Source: a virus. Taken from it: a stretch of DNA of 24,828 nt. Positions within the stretch are counted from its first letter, which is position 1, and each line of letters opens with the position of its first letter. Below the pieces are notes generated by a model. That model was not told the origin of the DNA. It saw nothing but the letters and a program-made list of their open reading frames with translations, and did no database searches. The stretch lies in IMG/VR virus record IMGVR_UViG_3300027969_000405, positions 1-24,828 of that record; one strand, 5' to 3'. Positions 1-6,680 of this stretch are shown here, one piece after another. The position numbers and the translations under genes were made by a program.

Positions 1-1
1 A

Positions 2-127
2 TGTTTGGACTGTGCCAAACTTATCTACCAAAGTGGTATTGGCAGTGTTCTATATAGGAACTCTTATAGGGATACTAGTGGTGTCACGTTTCTTGAAAAA
101 TCGGGTATACAAGTAACGCAGATATAA
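2..127 (+). CDS. dCMP deaminase, C-terminal fragment (gene starts left of the window)
   Basis: Only the last 41 codons are present, in frame 2, ending at TAA 125-127. The visible peptide begins CLDCAK, which fits the second zinc-binding segment (PCxxC) of the cytidine/deoxycytidylate deaminase superfamily. It continues with a YQSGI stretch and an RNSYRDTSG segment typical of the dCMP deaminase C-terminus (GI...YR..YRD..G...L...GI.V). The enzyme converts dCMP to dUMP, the substrate of thymidylate synthase, and is a common nucleotide-metabolism gene in T4-like phages. The HAE catalytic motif would lie off the left edge and cannot be checked. A terminator follows directly. Identification rests on a short but characteristic segment. 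Confidence 0.75.
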   Translation, partial: CLDCAKLIYQSGIGSVLYRNSYRDTSGVTFLEKSGIQVTQI

Positions 128-157
128 AAATAGGGGCAACAACGCCCCTATTCTTTT
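127..157. terminator. Bidirectional intrinsic terminator between the deaminase gene and phoH
   Basis: A perfect 7-bp GC-rich stem, TAGGGGC (131-137) with GCCCCTA (144-150), encloses the loop AACAAC. On the plus strand it is followed by TTCTTTT. On the minus strand it is followed by a T-rich tract, because an A run lies at 127-130. It sits between the convergent deaminase (+) and phoH (-) genes and can end both transcripts. Confidence 0.85.
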
Positions 158-166
158 GACGTTGGT

Positions 167-883
167 TTAATCACCGTACAGCGATAACACCTCCTTGACT
201 GCATTGTGACGTTCAATATCTTTGTGGTCAAATTGCACAATGTCAATATGTTTTAGTGTCTTGCTGGTCAATAAGCCGCAAAAGTTCACTAATCCATTAT
301 CATTGACACGATCTGCTTGCGCCAAATCTCCTGTCACTACCATCTTAGACCCTTCTCCCAATCGAGTCAGTAGCATTTTCATTTGATTGATTGTCGCATT
401 TTGCATTTCATCTGCAATAATATAGGCATTCTTGAATGTGCGTCCACGCATATAGGCTAGTGGACTTATTTCTATCACTCCTTCTTCTAACATCTTAGCG
501 ATGTCTTTGGTTTGATAATACTCTCCTAGAACGTCGAATATAGGTCTTGTCCACGGTGCCATTTTTTCATTTAGCGTACCTGGTAAAAATCCTAGATCCT
601 CGTCCACACTGACGGCGGGTCTTGTAACAATGATCTTATCAACTAAACCTTCCTGAAACTGTTTGATACCATTTTGTACAGCCAACATGGTTTTACCCGT
701 GCCTGCTGGGCCAATAGCCAAGACGATACTTTTGGTTTCATCTTGTAACTTTTGGAGGTATGTTTGTTGGTTCGGGCTTCGCGCATACAGACTTACTCTC
801 TGCTTTTTCTGCGGAAGATATGGTTGAAAATCTAACACGTTAACTTCTGACGTAAAACGTTTTTTCACTCTTTGCTTACTCAT
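167..883 (-). CDS. phoH: PhoH-like P-loop ATPase
   Basis: The 238-residue product has a Walker A motif GPAGTGKT at about residues 58-65, a Walker B-like segment IIADEMQN at about 155-162, and the MVVTGDLAQAD sensor region near 181-191. These are the hallmarks of the phage PhoH family, which is predicted to be an RNA/ATP-binding helicase-like domain. PhoH is a widespread auxiliary gene in T4-like aquatic phages. Its role in infection is unsettled; a link to phosphate stress or RNA metabolism has been proposed. The ATG is preceded by a minus-strand GGAG about ten bases upstream. It is the only minus-strand gene seen here and forms its own unit, ending at the bidirectional terminator and diverging from the gene at 1045. 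Confidence 0.95.
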   Translation of the reverse strand: MSKQRVKKRFTSEVNVLDFQPYLPQKKQRVSLYARSPNQQTYLQKLQDETKSIVLAIGPAGTGKTMLAVQNGIKQFQEGLVDKIIVTRPAVSVDEDLGFLPGTLNEKMAPWTRPIFDVLGEYYQTKDIAKMLEEGVIEISPLAYMRGRTFKNAYIIADEMQNATINQMKMLLTRLGEGSKMVVTGDLAQADRVNDNGLVNFCGLLTSKTLKHIDIVQFDHKDIERHNAVKEVLSLYGD

Positions 884-1009
884 TGTTTAATGTCTCCTAC
901 ATTGGGGATGTAGAACGACTGTAGTGACCGCCCGATAACTACCGTTCGTCCTACATAGTATTTACAGAATACACAGAATAATAAAGTGATACGTTATGAT
1001 TTCGAACCA

Positions 1010-1017
1010 GCTAAATA
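1010..1017 (+). promoter_or_regulatory. Candidate T4-like late promoter octamer GCTAAATA
   Basis: The octamer differs from GATAAATA, found at two other gene-proximal sites here, at one base, and resembles the T4 late promoter TATAAATA. It lies 27 bases before the ATG at 1045 in a 161-bp divergent intergenic region. No good sigma70 promoter was found for this gene. Motif match only. Confidence 0.4.
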
Positions 1018-1044
1018 AGTATAGAAGCTTCTAGGACAAAAATA

Positions 1045-1641
1045 ATGCATGATATCATAGATGTTATTACAAACATACAAGAACTATACGAAAATAATAG
1101 TAGTTTAGCCGCGCTTAAAGACTTTGAACGTGTGCTTGACGAAATGGATATGTACGTATATAAAAACTGGAGTGACGGCGAATTAGCATCTGGGCCTAAA
1201 GTAGAGCGTCACTGGATCACTGCTAGTTTCATGTGGCCACGCGATAAGATGCCGGACCCGATGGCGGCTAAGAGATTGCAAGAAATTGGCTGTAAAATCA
1301 GCTATCAAAAGACACATTTAATGGAAGCTCGTCCTATTAAACAACCTAGCGATATTCGTCCAGGCACTAAGAAAGGATTCATGGATCGTAAACCTATCTG
1401 GGTTGTAGAAGTTACAATGCCAAAGAAATTAGTAGTTGATATTTACAAAGGTTACATGAACAGAATGCGAGAAGAATTAGGTGACGATGGATTGAAAACT
1501 CAACCACCAACTCCACTAGATACTAATGCGGCTAATCAATTGAATACAGCACCAGTAAGTCCTCCTCCGATGGCAGGCGGTATGCCGCCACCCGGAGCAC
1601 CAATGACGCCACCACCTGGTGGGGCACCGATGGCGGCATAA
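1045..1641 (+). CDS. Unrecognised protein with proline-rich tail, possible virion protein
   Basis: The product has 198 residues. Residues 1-150 look globular and mixed alpha/beta, with a conserved-looking core around HWITASFMWPRDKMPDP (about 56-72). The tail from about 151 is a low-complexity Pro/Gly/Met/Ala-rich segment (PPPMAGG, PPPGAPM and similar), probably flexible. No catalytic motif is visible. The gene starts a plus-strand run (1045 to 5288) that moves into the lysis block, and it follows a late-promoter-like octamer, so late expression and a structural role are inferred. The next gene begins two bases after its TAA. The family is not recognised with certainty. Confidence 0.75.
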   Translation: MHDIIDVITNIQELYENNSSLAALKDFERVLDEMDMYVYKNWSDGELASGPKVERHWITASFMWPRDKMPDPMAAKRLQEIGCKISYQKTHLMEARPIKQPSDIRPGTKKGFMDRKPIWVVEVTMPKKLVVDIYKGYMNRMREELGDDGLKTQPPTPLDTNAANQLNTAPVSPPPMAGGMPPPGAPMTPPPGGAPMAA

Positions 1642-1642
1642 T

Positions 1643-2386
1643 ATGAATATTAACGAATCACTTAAAGCGAAAGATCTTAGAAATCTTGTAGATGATATTT
1701 TTGAAATTGACAATTACAGAAGTAAAGTTGGCGATGATAGAGATACTGTTGTATTAACATTTACAGTTTTTGAGCAAGCTCCTGCAAAAGATTTAGAAAA
1801 TTTTATTGAGATGGGTTACGAATTTGTATTAGATTCTGAATCAACTAAGGGCGAGCTCGATGATGGAAAATTCCGAGTGTTTGTCGAGTTAGAACGTAAC
1901 AGACACGTACCTGAACAAATTGTAGAAATGTTAGATGGTATTAGTAAATTAACAGACATTGATGATTTTAAATTTCGTTACCATAAAGAATTCAAAAGTC
2001 AAGATGCTACACTAGAAAAATTAACTTCTAAGATTCCGCTGGATGGCGATGCATATGATACGTCTATTCAAACAGAAGGTTTGAATAACTTTAGTAAATT
2101 CTTTTCTAGTAGCTACGTTGACGATATCAAATTGTTAAGCGAAACAATTACACTAAAACGTGTTCACAAAGATCCAATTACTTTAAAAATTGTTGATTTT
2201 GGATCCAAACAAGAAATGCATGAACAGACAAAAGGGCCAATTATGTTAGAAGGTAACGGCATGGCTGAAACTATCTATCTAACAAAATACATTGGCAACT
2301 ATAATATAAACAAAGTAGGAACTAAATTTATATTAGAAAAAGACGGATATGCCTTAATATTGGAGAAAGCACATGGCGGATTTTGA
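1643..2386 (+). CDS. Unrecognised acidic protein, possible virion protein
   Basis: I take the ATG at 1643, giving 247 residues, two bases after the upstream stop. An in-frame ATG at 1619 would add eight residues (MGHRWRHN) that overlap the previous gene's low-complexity tail and look non-native. The product is acidic and soluble, with many Asp/Glu and Lys residues and no membrane segment or known motif. Hydrophobic beta-like segments alternate with polar loops, for example VVLTFTVFEQ near residue 33 and FRVFVELERNR near 80. Its 3' end overlaps the endolysin start by 14 bases, implying translational coupling. Position suggests a late virion protein. No function is recognised. Confidence 0.7.
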   Translation: MNINESLKAKDLRNLVDDIFEIDNYRSKVGDDRDTVVLTFTVFEQAPAKDLENFIEMGYEFVLDSESTKGELDDGKFRVFVELERNRHVPEQIVEMLDGISKLTDIDDFKFRYHKEFKSQDATLEKLTSKIPLDGDAYDTSIQTEGLNNFSKFFSSSYVDDIKLLSETITLKRVHKDPITLKIVDFGSKQEMHEQTKGPIMLEGNGMAETIYLTKYIGNYNINKVGTKFILEKDGYALILEKAHGGF

Positions 2387-3002
2387 ATTTAACTTTACTA
2401 AAGAAAAACTAGCACAAATTATTCCTGGTAACCCAAACTTGGATCATTGGTACGAATCACTTTGTGAAATTCTTCCAGACTATGATATTAATACAGTACA
2501 GCGTGTGGCCGCATTTTTAGCGCAATGCGCACACGAGTCTGGTGGCTTCCGTGCTATTAAAGAAAATTTAAATTATAAAGCAGAAAGTCTTTGTAAAGTA
2601 TGGCCACGTTATTTTCCTAATATCGACATAGCCCGTCAGTACGCACAGCAACCAGAAAAAATTGCCAATCGTGCTTACGGTGGACGTATGGGCAACGGCC
2701 CTGAAGAGTCTGGTGATGGTTGGAAATTCTGTGGACGTGGCCTTATCCAGTTAACCGGCAAGGACAACTACAGTCGTTATGCGGCCAGTACTGAACAAAC
2801 TCTAGACGAAGCCAGTGAACATCTAACAACATTTGAAGGTTGTGTACAAAGTGCGGCTTGGTTCTGGGAAGCTAACAACCTAAATCAATACGCAGATTCA
2901 GGCGACATTCTAACAATGACCAAACGTATTAACGGTGGTACATTAGGTTTAGAAGATCGTCAAAAACATTATACTCACGCAATACACGTACTACAAGGAT
3001 AA
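2373..3002 (+). CDS. GH19 (chitinase-fold) endolysin
   Basis: The 209-residue product carries the glycoside hydrolase 19 signature of phage lysozymes. It has the catalytic Glu in AHESGGF (E55), the AYGGRMGNGPEESGDGWKFCGRG stretch with GRGLIQLTG (about 121-129), and the motif ITKRINGG-like segment TKRINGGTLG near 183-192. Such enzymes cut the glycan strands of peptidoglycan in the periplasm. No signal peptide is visible, so export should depend on a holin, and a holin-like gene lies at 4394. The length matches single-domain GH19 endolysins. It overlaps the previous gene by 14 bases, and the next gene starts three bases after its stop. An A-rich GGAGAAAGC sits just before the ATG. Confidence 0.93.
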   Translation: MADFEFNFTKEKLAQIIPGNPNLDHWYESLCEILPDYDINTVQRVAAFLAQCAHESGGFRAIKENLNYKAESLCKVWPRYFPNIDIARQYAQQPEKIANRAYGGRMGNGPEESGDGWKFCGRGLIQLTGKDNYSRYAASTEQTLDEASEHLTTFEGCVQSAAWFWEANNLNQYADSGDILTMTKRINGGTLGLEDRQKHYTHAIHVLQG

Positions 3003-3005
3003 GCC

Positions 3006-3458
3006 ATGGGGCAATTTACTTGGATGTTTAGCATTATACCAGATGCAATACTCAATTGGGTCTACTGGGGTATCATTGCTGTTGGCCTTACCGGAGTATT
3101 TGCCGGATGGTTTGGCAAGTTTATACCTGTATACGGCAGATATGTTGAATATCTAAAACCTGTTGGCATTGTATTACTTGTGCTAGGTGTATGGCTACGC
3201 GGCGGCTATGATACAGAATTAGCATGGCGTGCCAAAGTTGCAGAAGCTGAAGCAAAGGTAGTGGCGGCTGAAGCTAAATCTAAAGAAACAAATACTGTTA
3301 TTCAGACACAATACAGAGACAAAGTAAAAACTGTCAAAGAAGTGCAAATAGTTGTACAAGAACGCATTGTTAAAGAAGCCGCAAAAATGGATGCAGAGTG
3401 CAAGGTCGATGCAGAAGCTATTAGTATTTTAAATCAAGCCGCAGGAGGTAAGAAATGA
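3006..3458 (+). CDS. Two-TM coiled-coil membrane protein, putative inner-membrane spanin
   Basis: The 150-residue product has hydrophobic segments at about 16-36 and 50-67. A long charged helix (about 75-150) follows, rich in Ala, Glu, Lys and Val (AEAEAKVVAAEAKSKE), predicted to be a coiled coil. A periplasmic coiled coil tethered to the inner membrane, followed by a small overlapping outer-membrane lipoprotein gene, is the classic i-spanin/o-spanin arrangement for the final step of Gram-negative lysis. Two membrane segments instead of one are unusual for an i-spanin, so an accessory lysis role is possible. Its stop overlaps the next start (ATGA, 3455-3458). Confidence 0.65.
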   Translation: MGQFTWMFSIIPDAILNWVYWGIIAVGLTGVFAGWFGKFIPVYGRYVEYLKPVGIVLLVLGVWLRGGYDTELAWRAKVAEAEAKVVAAEAKSKETNTVIQTQYRDKVKTVKEVQIVVQERIVKEAAKMDAECKVDAEAISILNQAAGGKK

Positions 3459-3721
3459 AATATATTATCATTGCACTAGCATTGTGCTTATCAGCTTGTG
3501 CTACTAGTGTTCCAGTAACTATGAATTTTCCACAAGTTCCTGAAGAATTAAAAGCATCTTGCCCAGACTTAAAAACTATTCCTGAAGGTACTACTAAACT
3601 AAGCGAAGTTGTTACAGTAGTTACTGAAAACTATGGACAGTATCAAGAGTGTAAGATTAAAATAGATGCATGGACTCAGTGGTATAATAGTCAAAAGAAA
3701 ATCTTTGAGAGCATCAAATGA
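3455..3721 (+). CDS. Small outer-membrane lipoprotein, putative o-spanin
   Basis: The 88-residue product starts with a signal peptide ending in the lipobox LSAC (Cys15), so it should be processed by signal peptidase II and lipidated. The mature part is short and contains TKLSEVVTVVTENYGQYQEC and a WTQWYNSQKKIF helix, a pattern seen in small lysis-cassette lipoproteins of T4-like phages. It overlaps the preceding coiled-coil gene by four bases and the next lipoprotein gene by four bases, so the three are probably co-translated. The role as outer-membrane partner of the upstream protein is inferred from the pairing. Unlike many Rz1 proteins it is not proline-rich. Confidence 0.7.
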   Translation: MKYIIIALALCLSACATSVPVTMNFPQVPEELKASCPDLKTIPEGTTKLSEVVTVVTENYGQYQECKIKIDAWTQWYNSQKKIFESIK

Positions 3722-4119
3722 AAAAATTATTAGTAATTTTAGCAGTATGGGGCTTGTCCGGTTGTGCATTAATTGATGCATACATGATGGCCCGATTTGA
3801 TAATAACGAATACATGTTAATTAATCGTGTACGCACACAGGCAAACTTAGGTGCGTCAAAATGTGGTAAGCCCGAAGTAGTCGAAGAAGTAGATAGCATT
3901 TGGCGTACTACTGTAGAACTGAAAAACTATACTCAAAGTATTCCGCGCAATGAAGAAGCTACTAAAATGAGCGCAGAGTTAGCAGAGATTGTTAAAGGGC
4001 TAAGTGACCGTTACAAAGGCACAGAACCAGTTAGCATGATGTACTGTACTACCAAGTTTAGTAGTATCGAACGGAACGCTGTTACTATACAAAACGTTAT
4101 AGGGAAGAAACCAAGATGA
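3718..4119 (+). CDS. Second lipoprotein in the lysis block
   Basis: The 133-residue product has an N-terminal signal peptide with lipobox LSGC (Cys16), then a mostly helical mature domain with three further cysteines (near residues 44 and 103 among them) and many charged residues. It is larger than usual for an o-spanin. It overlaps both neighbours by four bases, which places it inside the lysis operon. It could be the true outer-membrane spanin partner, a superinfection or envelope-modifying lipoprotein, or an auxiliary lysis factor. The sequence does not decide between these. Confidence 0.65.
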   Translation: MKKLLVILAVWGLSGCALIDAYMMARFDNNEYMLINRVRTQANLGASKCGKPEVVEEVDSIWRTTVELKNYTQSIPRNEEATKMSAELAEIVKGLSDRYKGTEPVSMMYCTTKFSSIERNAVTIQNVIGKKPR

Positions 4120-4364
4120 GCGTAGAACAACAATTAGAAGCCCTGTTTAATACAGGCGACCCAAGTTTACAAGACCTAGCTACTCGTGCAAATGACTTGA
4201 AAAATGCCTTGGCTAGTGGGCAAATTAGCAAAGGTGAATTTATGGAAATGCTAGAAGATTTAGCACATGAAAAGAATATTAATGAATCAGCACACGATTT
4301 ACAAGTAAAAATAGCAGTTAATGCGGCATTAGAAGCATTAGTTAATGTAGCAAGTATGTACTAA
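4116..4364 (+). CDS. Small acidic helical protein of unknown function
   Basis: The 82-residue product is predicted soluble, all-helical and acidic, with segments such as QDLATRANDLKNALASGQIS and FMEMLEDLAHEKNI. There is no signal peptide, membrane segment or recognisable motif. The start overlaps the preceding lipoprotein stop by four bases (ATGA). The stop lies in a small palindrome (4358-4374). Co-expression with the lysis genes is implied by spacing, but the function is unknown. Confidence 0.6.
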   Translation: MSVEQQLEALFNTGDPSLQDLATRANDLKNALASGQISKGEFMEMLEDLAHEKNINESAHDLQVKIAVNAALEALVNVASMY

Positions 4365-4374
4365 ATAATAGTAC
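4358..4374. repeat. Perfect 6-bp palindrome GTACTA-AATAA-TAGTAC at the gene junction
   Basis: GTACTA (4358-4363) pairs with TAGTAC (4369-4374) around AATAA. It covers the TAA of the preceding gene and contains the late-promoter-like octamer ACTAAATA (4360-4367), 26 bases before the holin ATG. The weak stem and lack of a T run argue against a terminator. It may be a promoter element or a protein-binding palindrome. Confidence 0.45.
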
Positions 4375-4393
4375 AAAGCCCAAGGAGCGAACC

Positions 4394-4936
4394 ATGGCCG
4401 AAGAAGTAAAGAGCGCAAGCGAACAAAAGAAAGAAGATTGGATGAACAGCAAGTGGCGTCCAATGATGGGTTGGATGTACATGCTAGTCTGTATGTTTGA
4501 CATGATTGTATTCCCAATCTTATGGAGTTTATTACAAACAGTAACTCATACTCCTATTACACAATGGAACCCATTAACATTGCAAGGTGCTGGATTATTC
4601 CACATTGCCATGGGTGCGGTCCTTGGTATTGCGGCATTTGGTCGTACACAAGAAAAATTAAACGGAGCAAACAATGGCGGAGCACAAATATCAGCACCAT
4701 CAAGCAACTTTACAGCACCTAGCGCACCTTCAGCAGGATTTGGTGCCCAGACTGGGGGCTTCGGTTCTCCAGCCGCGACAACAGCACCAAGTAGCTTTGG
4801 CGGAGGCGGGTTTGGAAGCGTATCTCCAGCGCCAGCAACAAGTTTTGCACCACCAGCAAGTTGGGGTACAACCCCAGTAGCAACAACAGCAACTGGCAAG
4901 AAGATTGTTCCACAAGACGATCAGCCAGCAATTTAA
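4394..4936 (+). CDS. Holin-like membrane protein with low-complexity Ala/Pro/Ser/Gly tail
   Basis: The 180-residue product has WRPMMGWMYMLVCMFD leading into a hydrophobic segment (about 24-49), then an amphipathic stretch and a second segment, GLFHIAMGAVLGIAAFGRTQEK (about 67-88). This WRP...FHxAxGAxLGxxAxxRxQEK pattern is that of the GTA-type 3TM holin group found in many T4-like aquatic phages. The holin should form inner-membrane lesions that release the GH19 endolysin. Residues from about 90 on are low-complexity, rich in Ala, Pro, Ser, Gly and Thr with repeated GFG and APS units. A strong AAGGAG lies seven bases before the ATG, and a late-promoter-like octamer lies 26 bases upstream. Confidence 0.8.
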   Translation: MAEEVKSASEQKKEDWMNSKWRPMMGWMYMLVCMFDMIVFPILWSLLQTVTHTPITQWNPLTLQGAGLFHIAMGAVLGIAAFGRTQEKLNGANNGGAQISAPSSNFTAPSAPSAGFGAQTGGFGSPAATTAPSSFGGGGFGSVSPAPATSFAPPASWGTTPVATTATGKKIVPQDDQPAI

Positions 4937-4948
4937 TAGGAGCAGTAT

Positions 4949-5071
4949 ATGTTAGATACATTATTTTGGGTAGCATTAGGAGCATTTGTAGGATGGAATT
5001 TTCCACAGCCTTTTTGGGCAAAGATTATTCAAGAAAAAGTTCAAGCTATGTTAGCTAAGAAAGGAGCATAA
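4949..5071 (+). CDS. 40-residue single-span membrane peptide
   Basis: A short open frame runs from ATG 4949 to TAA 5069-5071. AGGAG (4938-4942) is well placed as ribosome-binding site. The peptide begins MLDTLFWVALGAFVGWNFPQ, a likely membrane span, and ends in a basic amphipathic helix (KIIQEKVQAMLAKKGA). Size and topology fit small membrane regulators in lysis cassettes, such as an antiholin or second holin, but there is no sequence signature to prove it. The next gene begins two bases after its stop codon. Confidence 0.65.
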   Translation: MLDTLFWVALGAFVGWNFPQPFWAKIIQEKVQAMLAKKGA

Positions 5072-5072
5072 T

Positions 5073-5288
5073 ATGAAATTAATTTTAGCATTGATTTTAA
5101 CATTTGGCGTTGCCGTGTGTGCTTACGCAGGTGGCGAAACTAAAGAAGTTTGTACACCAAAAGTAGACAAAGCAGGCAAACCAGTAAATGATAAAAAGAC
5201 TGGGAAGCAAGTTCAAGATTGTAAAAAAATCAAAGTACACAAGAAAGTAGAAGGCGATAAAGTTCCAGAACCTGCCAAGAAAAAGTAA
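5073..5288 (+). CDS. Small secreted lysine-rich protein
   Basis: The 71-residue product has a signal peptide of about 19 residues ending AYA before GGE, fitting signal peptidase I cleavage. The mature peptide of about 52 residues is strongly basic, with Lys/Val/Asp repeats and two cysteines (EVCTPK, VQDCKK) that could form a disulfide in the periplasm. The sequence before the signal cysteine (VAV) does not make a good lipobox. AAGGAG lies about six bases before the ATG. It is the last gene of the block before the sigma70 promoter at 5298. A periplasmic role linked to lysis or the envelope is inferred from position only. Confidence 0.65.
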   Translation: MKLILALILTFGVAVCAYAGGETKEVCTPKVDKAGKPVNDKKTGKQVQDCKKIKVHKKVEGDKVPEPAKKK

Positions 5289-5297
5289 TTCAAAAAC

Positions 5298-5326
5298 TTG
5301 ACAGGTCTCCTTTAAGATAGTATAAT
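5298..5326 (+). promoter_or_regulatory. Perfect consensus sigma70 promoter for the dnaJ-def-clpA operon
   Basis: TTGACA (5298-5303), a 17-base spacer and TATAAT (5321-5326) match the sigma70 consensus exactly. The predicted start is near 5333, leaving a leader of about 27 bases before dnaJ. Such a promoter should be strong and used by unmodified host RNA polymerase, so early expression is inferred. Confidence 0.85.
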
Positions 5327-5349
5327 TACTATTATTAACTGAGACCTGT
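5301..5349. repeat. 9-bp inverted repeat flanking the operon promoter, putative operator
   Basis: ACAGGTCTC (5301-5309) and GAGACCTGT (5341-5349) are perfect reverse complements separated by 31 bases. The left arm overlaps the -35 box and the right arm lies just after the predicted start site. The left arm should not be in the transcript, so a DNA-binding site is more likely than an RNA hairpin. Centre-to-centre spacing is 40 bases. Confidence 0.55.
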
Positions 5350-5359
5350 TATTACGACT

Positions 5360-6217
5360 ATGACTGATTATTACCAAACCCTAGGAGTTAGCGAAACCGC
5401 TAGCCCAGATGAAATTAAACGAGCATATCGAAGCTTGGCTAATAAACATCATCCCGACAAAGGTGGTGACCAAGCCATGTTCAAAAATATTAGCGTTGCA
5501 AACGACACATTAAGCGACCCGCAAAAACGAGCTGAGTACGATCATCAGCGTAGACATCCACAAGGACAACAGTTTCATTTCCACACAGGTAATGGCGGGT
5601 TTGATCCATTTAGCCAGATGTTTGGTGGTGGCGCACATCCATTTGGAGATATATTTGGACAGATGCATCGACAGCAACAACGTAAAAATAGAGACTTGAA
5701 TATCCAATGTCAAATTACATTACTCGATAGTTACATTGGCAAACAGCTAGAAGCACAGTTCCAATTACCGAGTGGAAGAACACAAACTGTTGTAATTAAT
5801 GTTCCTGCTGGCATAAGTCACGGCGAAACTATTAGATACAACGGATTAGGTGACGATAGCGTACAAGGTATACAACGCGGTGATCTTAACGTAACTATTA
5901 TTGTGATGGGTGATCCTAATTTTGAACGCCGTGGTGACGACTTATATACTGTTGTTGAAATTACTCCTATTGAGTCACTAGTTGGTTGCAGAAAAAGTGT
6001 TAAAACTATCAGTGGTCAACATATTGATATTGACATCCGTGCAGGCGTTGACACCGGTGTTGAGTTTGCTAGTACCGGTCAAGGATTTATTAATGTACAA
6101 CGCCGTACTAAAGGACGATTTGTAGCAGTGGTTAAAATTAAATCTAAACCAGTTACAGATCCTATCTTAGTAGAAAGGTTAAGGCAACTCGATGCTGAAA
6201 TTACACAAAGAAGATGA
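5360..6217 (+). CDS. dnaJ: DnaJ/CbpA-type Hsp40 co-chaperone
   Basis: The 285-residue product begins with a J domain (about 1-65) carrying the essential HPD at 31-33, which stimulates the ATPase of Hsp70/DnaK. A Gly/Phe-rich linker follows (about 70-103), then a C-terminal substrate-binding domain (about 110-280) with GDLNVTI and DDLYTVVEI segments. The cysteine-rich zinc domain of classical DnaJ is absent, so the architecture is that of CbpA (type II). No DnaK is in the window, so it presumably works with host DnaK. The ATG lacks a strong Shine-Dalgarno sequence, although the promoter is a perfect consensus. Its 3' end overlaps def by 26 bases. Confidence 0.95.
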   Translation: MTDYYQTLGVSETASPDEIKRAYRSLANKHHPDKGGDQAMFKNISVANDTLSDPQKRAEYDHQRRHPQGQQFHFHTGNGGFDPFSQMFGGGAHPFGDIFGQMHRQQQRKNRDLNIQCQITLLDSYIGKQLEAQFQLPSGRTQTVVINVPAGISHGETIRYNGLGDDSVQGIQRGDLNVTIIVMGDPNFERRGDDLYTVVEITPIESLVGCRKSVKTISGQHIDIDIRAGVDTGVEFASTGQGFINVQRRTKGRFVAVVKIKSKPVTDPILVERLRQLDAEITQRR

Positions 6218-6680
6218 TCCAATTCTTAAACAACAAGCAGAGAATTGGGATTTTAAAAACCATGTTAATGCGGCTGTTATAGAACAAGAGATGATAGAAC
6301 TAATGCGGGCTAACAATGCTATAGGGTTGGCTGGTAATCAAGTTGGTCTATTACGCAGAGTGTTTGTTATGCGTACTACAGACGGACGAGAATTTGGATG
6401 TTTTAATCCATGGATCATGTTTGGTGACAATGATAAAATCGACGGTGAGGAAGGCTGTTTAAGTTTTCCAAATCTTTGGCTTAAGGTTGCACGACACAAT
6501 AAAATAACTGCCGCATATCTTGACAATACAGGAAAAAACTGTATAATAGAACTTGAAGGCCTTGATAGTAGATGTTTCCAACACGAATTGGATCATTTAA
6601 ATGGGGTGACATTTACAGAATACGTAAGTGATTTAAAATTAAAAATGGCACGGAAAAAACAAAGGAAACTAAATGGTTGA
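6192..6680 (+). CDS. def: Peptide deformylase
   Basis: The 162-residue product has the three peptide deformylase motifs: IGLAGNQVG (44-52, with the conserved Gln50), EGCLSFP (87-93, metal ligand Cys89) and HELDH (131-135, ligands His131 and His135, catalytic Glu132). It removes the formyl group from initiator methionines. All catalytic residues are present, so it should be active. Motif 1 has GN where most host enzymes have AP. Phage deformylases are known from aquatic T4-like phages. The start lies 26 bases inside dnaJ, and the stop overlaps clpA by eight bases, so translation is coupled through the operon. Confidence 0.95.
   Translation: MLKLHKEDDPILKQQAENWDFKNHVNAAVIEQEMIELMRANNAIGLAGNQVGLLRRVFVMRTTDGREFGCFNPWIMFGDNDKIDGEEGCLSFPNLWLKVARHNKITAAYLDNTGKNCIIELEGLDSRCFQHELDHLNGVTFTEYVSDLKLKMARKKQRKLNG

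Noticed and set aside
898-957. 8-bp direct repeat TCCTACAT (895-902 and 949-956) in the phoH leader region, and a weak TACTAT -10-like box on the minus strand
   Set aside because: One copy is part of the phoH Shine-Dalgarno region and the other has no clear partner element. No convincing -35 box was found, so no promoter is called.
1619-1642. Upstream ATG extending the 247-residue protein by eight residues
   Set aside because: The extension (MGHRWRHN) is read from the proline-rich tail of the previous gene. ATG 1643 directly follows the upstream stop.
4546-4899. 117-residue minus-strand frame opposite the holin gene, and overlapping frames in the same region
   Set aside because: The low-complexity Ala/Pro/Gly/Thr tail of the holin leaves several frames open. 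The holin frame has the Shine-Dalgarno and the membrane segments.
6026-6031. TTGACA-like hexamers inside dnaJ and other coding regions
   Set aside because: They lie in coding sequence without a -10 box at 16-18 bases, so they are chance matches.
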